From NCBI GenBank assembly GCA_020747065.1, contig JAGMVK010000001.1, forward strand, positions 868,001 through 932,000: a stretch of 64,000 bases of DNA, in the 5' to 3' direction. Position 1 is the first letter of the stretch. Each line of letters opens with the position of its first letter. A program made the position numbers and the translations under genes. The stretch comes from Cadophora sp. MPI-SDFR-AT-0126. Its lineage: Eukaryota > Ascomycota > Leotiomycetes > Helotiales > Ploettnerulaceae. Shown piece by piece: positions 58,207 through 64,000 of this stretch. Below the pieces are notes generated by a model. That model was not told where the DNA came from. It saw only the letters and a list, made by a program, of their open reading frames with translations, and did not search any database.

Positions 58207-59638
58207 GGTGAAGCTTTTGATGGCGGTAGATGGGCTGGAAATGTAGCTGGGGGCTGTGGGGTAGCTGAAGTTGCCAAAAAGGATAAGATGAAGCTTTCAG
58301 CAATAGGAACAGCTTCTTAGTGAAAGAAGATAGTTTGAAGAATTGTGAAAGAAGGGAAGAACGAACTTAAGACACAAGGGAAATTCAGAGAAGTGCGGTG
58401 ACATGGTCTGTCGTCTACTTGAGCGGTACCAAATCCATAGCTTCGACTGGTGGTCTGCCCCACTAAAGGTTTCTTTCGCCGATCAATTGAGGGGTCTCGG
58501 GGAACCAGCGCTAACATCTCGACAAGCTCTCATGAGTTGCCAATGGTGAATTCGTATGTCGTGATAATGGCTCCGCCATCGGCGATATCAAGAGATATCA
58601 AAAGCGATGCCATTGGAAATTGGCATGTGCACCTTGGACCGCGATGTAGCTATCTTGGTGCAAGGAGACACAGATAGAGAATCGAAAAGGGTATCTGCAG
58701 GAACAGGGATCTTACTGTAACTAAACCTCGGTCCTTTCGGAGAAAATTGATACGGAAGGATTCGGTTGAATTCAGAGCCTTAACTCCTCTTGCTGGCCTT
58801 TGCGAATTGGTTTCGGTGCCTCTGAAGGCATCCATCTAATGTAGCTGTCCTGATTGTCCCTTCTTGTCCGTTGCAAATAGAAGTTGCTTCATTGGCTGAT
58901 CTCAGGCCCACTGACCCAGCCCAGAAGTCCAGTGTCTCTCATTTCTGTCGGCATTTGACAGCTGTTGGTCAAAAAAGTAATCCATTAGAGACACGCCGCG
59001 AGTGCGATACTTTTGTTGACTTTCGCTTGCAACTCCAATCTGTTTGTATGTAAGCTTTAGCGAGGTGGGGCTATCAAAGTGGTGCAGCCTTACTATCGAC
59101 CGTGCGCTCCTTGCACAAAAAGACGCCAGAGCCAGCACGGCTGGATCCGACTGTCAAACATCCGCCGCCATGTTGCGCCGAGGTTTAGATGGAAAAATAG
59201 TAAGTGAGGCTGACTTTTCTTTTGCTTGCGATAAGCTGCTCATCCCAAATGTAGGTATGGGTAGGTAGCGGTCTGGCATTTCCAACTTTGATGAGAGCTC
59301 TCTCTTTGAAATCAGCCTGTGTCCACGGATGCTACCCAAGAGACGAAGTACCTGAATCGCCAATAGCGCGGCAGGAATGACGCACGCTGCCTTCCAGGTT
59401 GTTCAGAGCCGGTCACCACGAACCATCCTTTACCACGACGCCCAATACAGACGACCAGGCATATTCTCGGGCGAGGCCACGTTTGTTTCAATGCTACACG
59501 GATATCCCAGGTCCAACGAGGTTGAGACATTGACGGGAGTGCAGGAGCCTTCCGTGGACCGAACCGTTACAAAATCGCATTGTTGACCAAAAGCAAAAAC
59601 GCGTCCGGGCTTGTTGAGATTCTTGGTCTGACTTAGAT
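58207..59638. other. Divergent upstream region, DHAD and hydrolase-phosphatase
   Basis: About 1.4 kb with no recognised gene; the small frames lack domain signals. It holds the promoters of two genes that diverge from here. Confidence 0.45.
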
Positions 59639-61817
59639 ATGCCTTCGCTGGCCCTGTTGTCAACATGTCTTTTGTACTTGGTTGAGGTGACTGCGCAGCC
59701 CTTGGATTCGATTTCAAAGGGGCTGCAGTTGCAGACAATAGTCTCCAGCTTTCAGAAGCTGTATCCGCAGATTTCCCAGGGAACATTCAGCTTGTGGGAA
59801 ATGGCGCAGATTCTCACATTGTGCTCTGTATTTCCAGGAATTTGGTGGGCTCGGAGGATCCGGAAGGAAAGGACATCTGCATCGTCGAGCTCTGCTCTGT
59901 CCTTGCAGAACGATGAAAAGGCAGGACAGTATTCAGACGATTTCAATGGCAAGTTATCATGTACTAACCGAAACTGGAGACTTATTGACTGTGGCAGATG
60001 CTGGCTCTACTGATCCCGGCCTTTTGAAGAAGCACTCCGAGATTAAGTCATACACGACAAGCCGTTATACCTACCCCAAGCTACGAATCTTCTTCCGCCG
60101 ACATCCTCAAGCTGATAAGCTCCCAATAGACCCGTCGCCTCTACCTCTTCTGGTTTTCATTCACGGTCTGGGTGGTTCGGTCGCGCAGTTTCATCCGTTG
60201 CTCACAAGTCTGGTCAACCTCGCATCATGCCTTGCGATAGACCTTCCTGGTTGCGGCCTTTCTGGATTTCAACCCAAATCCTGGGATGCATACACAATTG
60301 AGGCATTGGCCGAATTGGTGGAAGTCATAATTGAGGATTATCGGGAGAAGCATAACGGTCAAGGTGTTGTTTTGATAGGTCATAGTATGGGCTGCTCTAT
60401 GGCTGCGTTAATAGCAACGAGGGCCTCCAGTCATTCCACGAAACTCTCGGATCATGTGGTGGGACTGGTAGCAATCTGCCCGAAAGCAGATCCGCCCACA
60501 GCCGACCAAGTCGCTCTCTTCAGAAAGCTTCTCTGGGTCCCTGGTCCGATCTTCAATGTGTGGAGGCAATGGGACCGACGCGGCGGAATCGAAAGTGCAA
60601 GTGTTCATAGATTCGTTGGGACAAATGCGGACGAGGAGACGAAGAAATTGCAATATCGCTTCAACGACCAAAGTAGGACATCCGTCTGGAGACGGATGGC
60701 GAGTGGCTCCTTGCCCACATACGATCATGGAATTGCCAAGGGAGGTCTGCCTGGAAAGACTACCTGGGCAGGACTAGAAGTGCCTGTATTTCTCGTGGCC
60801 GGCGAAGCAGACAACGTTACGAAACCTGGCGAGATTGAGAAGATTGCCTCATTCATGGGGAAATCTCACCCCGTTCAAATCGAGGTCGATGAAGAGAGCA
60901 AGCCTATTGCCGATGCGGCAGCGCCTGTCGATACTTCGATTGAACGAGATGATGCACCACCAAAGCGGATTGACTCGCTCCAGGACGATGATTTTGTCAC
61001 GGTCATCGCAGAGCCACTCGAAGATGCTCACGAGGACCCCTCTACCCCAACAGAAGGACCTCCAATTGTTCCTCCTCAGTCTGCGAAACCAAAGAAGGTG
61101 TTAAAGACCACAATCCTCCCAGCACCTGCATCCCACGCCTTACTCTACCAGCCAGCGACAGTGAGGATCTTGGCAGGTCTCATAGCAGACTTTCTCTACG
61201 ATCAAGTATCGCCGCGACTCTCGCTAGGGTGGCAGCTACAATTCCTGTCCACATCTGGAAAATGGGACGTGAAGAATTTGGAGAAGTGGAAAAAGGTAGC
61301 CCCTGTTTCCGAGCCCATCGCCGGTATTTTCCGTGCAATGAAGACTCTGCGAGAAGTTGACGAGACACATTGTCCCGAAGTCTTTGTGAAAGACTGGGGC
61401 TCTCAGATCAAAGATATTGTTGACATTTCCCACGAAAGTCCTGTCTATGACCCTCGCGGCCTCGAACAGGGTGGTGTTCATTACCACAAGTTTCCTACGG
61501 TGTCCAAGATTCCACCGACTGATGAGGAGGTTACTGGATTTATTGCCGTGATCGACCGTCTGATCGAGGAGCAAAATATTAGAGCAGAAAAAGAAAGCTG
61601 GACAGAGAACTGGTATATCGGAGTCCACTGTCATTACGGTTTCAACCGCACTGGTTATTTCATCGTGTGCTACCTTGTTGAAAGACTTGGCTACGACGTC
61701 CAAGTGGCCATCGACGAATTCGCCCGCCAGCGTCCCAAGGGCATCAAGCATGTTCACTTCAGAGATCGTTTGTTTTTGAAGTTCTGCAAAGGTCTCAAAC
61801 GAGCTCCGACGCTATGA
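59639..61817 (+). CDS. Alpha/beta hydrolase fused to capping-enzyme-like cysteine phosphatase
   Basis: Two exons, 59639-59948 and 59998-61817; the intron has a GC donor (GCAAGT), a TACTAAC branch site and a CAG acceptor. The join is in frame, giving 709 residues. The N-terminus has a hydrophobic leader (MPSLALLSTCLLYLVEV) and a second hydrophobic stretch (about 50-70), so membrane or secretory targeting is possible. The hydrolase has LLVFIHGLGG, nucleophile GHSMG (S233), acid in AGEADNVT, and His in PASHALLY after a long Pro/Asp/Glu-rich insert. The C-terminal domain has VHCHYGFNRTGYF (Cys648, Arg654), YLVERLGYDVQVAIDEFA and RPKGI, closely resembling metazoan mRNA 5'-triphosphatases (HCTHGFNRTG) and related dual-specificity phosphatases. 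Without the upstream exon, translation could start at 59913. Confidence 0.82.
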
Positions 61818-62620
61818 AGGAGGTTTGTAAAACATGGTGTTTGGGAGAGGCGCACTTTGGGTATAGATTTGGAGGGCTTTATCCGTTGCCGGCCCATGCC
61901 TTGGCTTGGATGACTTTTCCTGGATACTTACTGGGTAGTTTACATTTTCGGAAACTTGAACTATGGTCTGGGGATGTTCCAATGGAGTTTGCCTTTGACA
62001 AGAGAGTCAAAGGGTCTTTTGGACTGAGATGAATTTATATTCTTAGATATCCCATTTTGTCATGACACGCTCTTAGCAGAGAATTTTGCCCCGTGTCTAT
62101 TTACGTCCATATCTTCACAATCTCATGTAAGTTTCTTCAGCCTCCTAAGCGCATTGAACAGCCATACTCGCTGGCAGAGTGTGAGTGTCGTTCACTTCAG
62201 ATCGACTTTACAATCTTAACAATCAATGAATTTGAAGCTCCACATTTTCTTTTCAAAAAATCAATGGTTTCCTTTATGCCTTCGTTACTTTTTGAACGCA
62301 GTGTTGCATAAAATTAAGCTCTTCCACCCGACTCGGAACGGTAATCAGACTCGCCGGCGCTAACCCCCAGTGTAATCAGCGTGCATTTAGTGCCCCTTTC
62401 AGTCCCCGACCTAAAGCCCAGCGTCACGTGACGCGAAACTCTAATTAACCAGCCTCGAACTCTTTTCATCGTTTCGCAAAAGTCGTCAATACATTTGACA
62501 ACTTCACGCTGCCCAGACGAGGATGACTCTGGCTGGATACTTATAGGAGGTGTGAAGTCTGAACATTTCCCTCGCACTCGGACTGCACCCGATACTTCGT
62601 ATCCGAGGCTGGGCGTCAAC
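61818..62620. other. Intergenic, hydrolase 3' end to exporter-like gene
   Basis: Contains the 3' untranslated region and the next promoter. No other gene seen. An in-frame upstream ATG at 62495 of the following gene exists. Confidence 0.45.
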
Positions 62621-64000
62621 ATGGCGGAACGTGACGTCGATCCCGACGTGGCTGAGAGACGAATTCCTCGGGACGACTCAAAGGCTTATCAAGACGAGCA
62701 GAGATTAGATGAAAATGGAGTTGGAGATGGGAATGGAAACGGGAATGAAAACGGAAATGGGCTATTTAATCGTCAAGATGCGAAAGCTCCGGAAGTCCAT
62801 AGACCAGCGGAGTCGAAGACAGAGAATGTCTCAACTGGGGACAAAATAGTCGAGAACGAAAAGAAGCCATCCAAAGTAGAGGAGCTATGGGGGAAAGTGG
62901 GATTGGATATGGGGACCGTGCTGATGATGTTCAAGTGAGTATTGGGAAACGGACATGAGATATGTACCAAAAGAAGTTGCTGACTTTAATATGTCAAAGG
63001 GGCTCTCTTGCACCAACAATAGGTCAGTAATATGCTATTTCCTGAACCTGTATGGTTGGCTTCAGCTTGGGATTATTTGATTTGCTAATCAAGGTTCGAT
63101 TCTGCAGGTATTGCTTTCTATCAAGCGGATTCTGTAGCTAGAATCTTCTCGACATTTGGATATCTAGTTCCTATCATCACCGTTCTTGCTGTAGCTATCA
63201 TGCCACGAGCCAAGTTTCTTCAGACCATGTTCTTGAACATTTTTGGAATCTGCATCGGTTCGGCCGTTTCTCTACTGGGAATTTGGTCTGGTGTGAAGGC
63301 AAGAGAACATACCACGCCTGCTGGATCGACCGAAACATATAACTCTTCCCAAGCTGCGTTAGTATTTGCCAAATCCCTTGTTTAGGACCTCCTTGGACTC
63401 ATTTCTATAGTGTTTGTGCTATTTGGCTATTTGCGAATATCTGGTTCGTAAACGTTTTGAGAGCCAAGATGCCAGCCCTTCAATTCCCAGTTATCATGTA
63501 CAGCATTTTCACAAACGTTGCGTTCACTTACGGACCACTCTTTCCAACTATCGATGCTGGAGAAGCTTTAATTGTCGAGCTTCTGGAGGGATTCCTCACA
63601 GCTTTTGCTATATCACTCGGGGTCAACCTGTTCATTATCCCAGTAAGCTCAAGAACGGTAGTATTTAGTAAGTCTCTAAGTAACGTCATGACATTGAACT
63701 AGGACTGACTCGAGTTCAGAGGAGCAAAGCGGCTACATACAGCTCGTGAGAGGAATCCTTAAAGCCCAGACAGCCTACCTACAAAGTCTCGAAACTAGCG
63801 ACATGTTCTCCACGCCTCAAGCAGCCACGGGGGAGAGCGAGAATCAAAAAGGGACCAAGAAAAGCAAGGCCAAGAAAGACAGTTCTCATCCAGCCCAGAA
63901 TATCCAAGCCAAAGCATTGAAAGAAAGCCTGACAGCACTGACTGGCCTTCACGGTAAGCTTTATGGAGACATGCCATTCGCCAAGAGAGAACTGGCGTGG
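62621..64000 (+). CDS. Aromatic-acid-exporter-like ER membrane protein (partial, Bre4 type)
   Basis: Runs off the right edge. The N-terminus is acidic and low in complexity (62621-62900), then GLDMGTVLMMFKGSLAPTI begins the first membrane segment. At least five more follow: FGYLVPIITVLAVAIMP, TMFLNIFGICIGSAVSLLGIW, VCAIWLFANIWFVNVL, FPVIMYSIFTNVAFTYG and ALIVELLEGFLTAFAISLGVNLFIIP. This is the layout of the fungal ER transporter 6TM N-terminal domain (PF10337; ArAE_2), as in yeast Bre4. Introns interrupt it near 62935, 63024, 63358 and 63670. After the last helix the cytosolic part starts KEQSGYIQLVRGILKAQTAYLQSL. Substrate unknown; the C-terminal part is outside the window. Confidence 0.85.

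Overview
The window is nuclear DNA of a filamentous ascomycete (Pezizomycotina). The evidence is many short introns of about 48-60 nt with GT..CTAAC/CTGAC..AG signals, a HET-C gene, fungal forms of SPT20, YME2, SCS7 and RPS19, and repeats that look mutated by RIP. A leotiomycete is my best guess from the overall protein style; that is inference. No tRNA, rRNA or CRISPR array was found.

Layout, left to right. 0-2.2 kb shows no clear gene. 2.2-36 kb is a gene-rich core: a BTB-domain protein, het-c, the sphingolipid alpha-hydroxylase SCS7, an RBM39/Rsd1 splicing factor, a coiled-coil protein, a short-chain dehydrogenase relic, SAGA subunit SPT20, a twin-CX9C DUF3128 protein, mitochondrial YME2, a very intron-dense secreted ConA/eqolisin-like protein, a cytosolic HSP70 and a dienelactone hydrolase. 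36.3-46.0 kb is a nested transposon block. An old piggyBac-type DNA transposon, full of stop codons and AT-rich, was split by a young and complete Ty1/Copia retrotransposon with 217-bp LTRs that I read as identical, a 5-bp duplication (CCGGG) and an unbroken 1784-codon Gag-Pol. The Copia element also carries, on its opposite strand between pol and the 3' LTR, a spliced 217-residue gene with a Zn2Cys6-like cysteine cluster. A 154-bp MITE lies just to the right.

46.7-64 kb holds RPS19 and then a peculiar stretch (48.0-51.75 kb). That stretch has two divergent orphan genes, one encoding three C2HC fingers joined to a DEDDh-type exonuclease-like domain, and it is saturated with the hexamer GGTATA/TATACC. 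It abuts an aldehyde dehydrogenase that has lost its C-terminal quarter. After that come an NDUFAF3-like assembly factor, a dihydroxy-acid dehydratase without an obvious transit peptide, a fusion of an alpha/beta hydrolase with a capping-enzyme-like cysteine phosphatase, and the start of an aromatic-acid-exporter-like ER membrane protein running off the right edge.

The single-copy housekeeping genes do not form one pathway; several act in mitochondria (YME2, DUF3128, NDUFAF3, and usually DHAD). The most unusual parts are the Copia element with its antisense gene, the GGTATA-rich orphan locus with the zinc-finger nuclease, and the hydrolase-phosphatase fusion.
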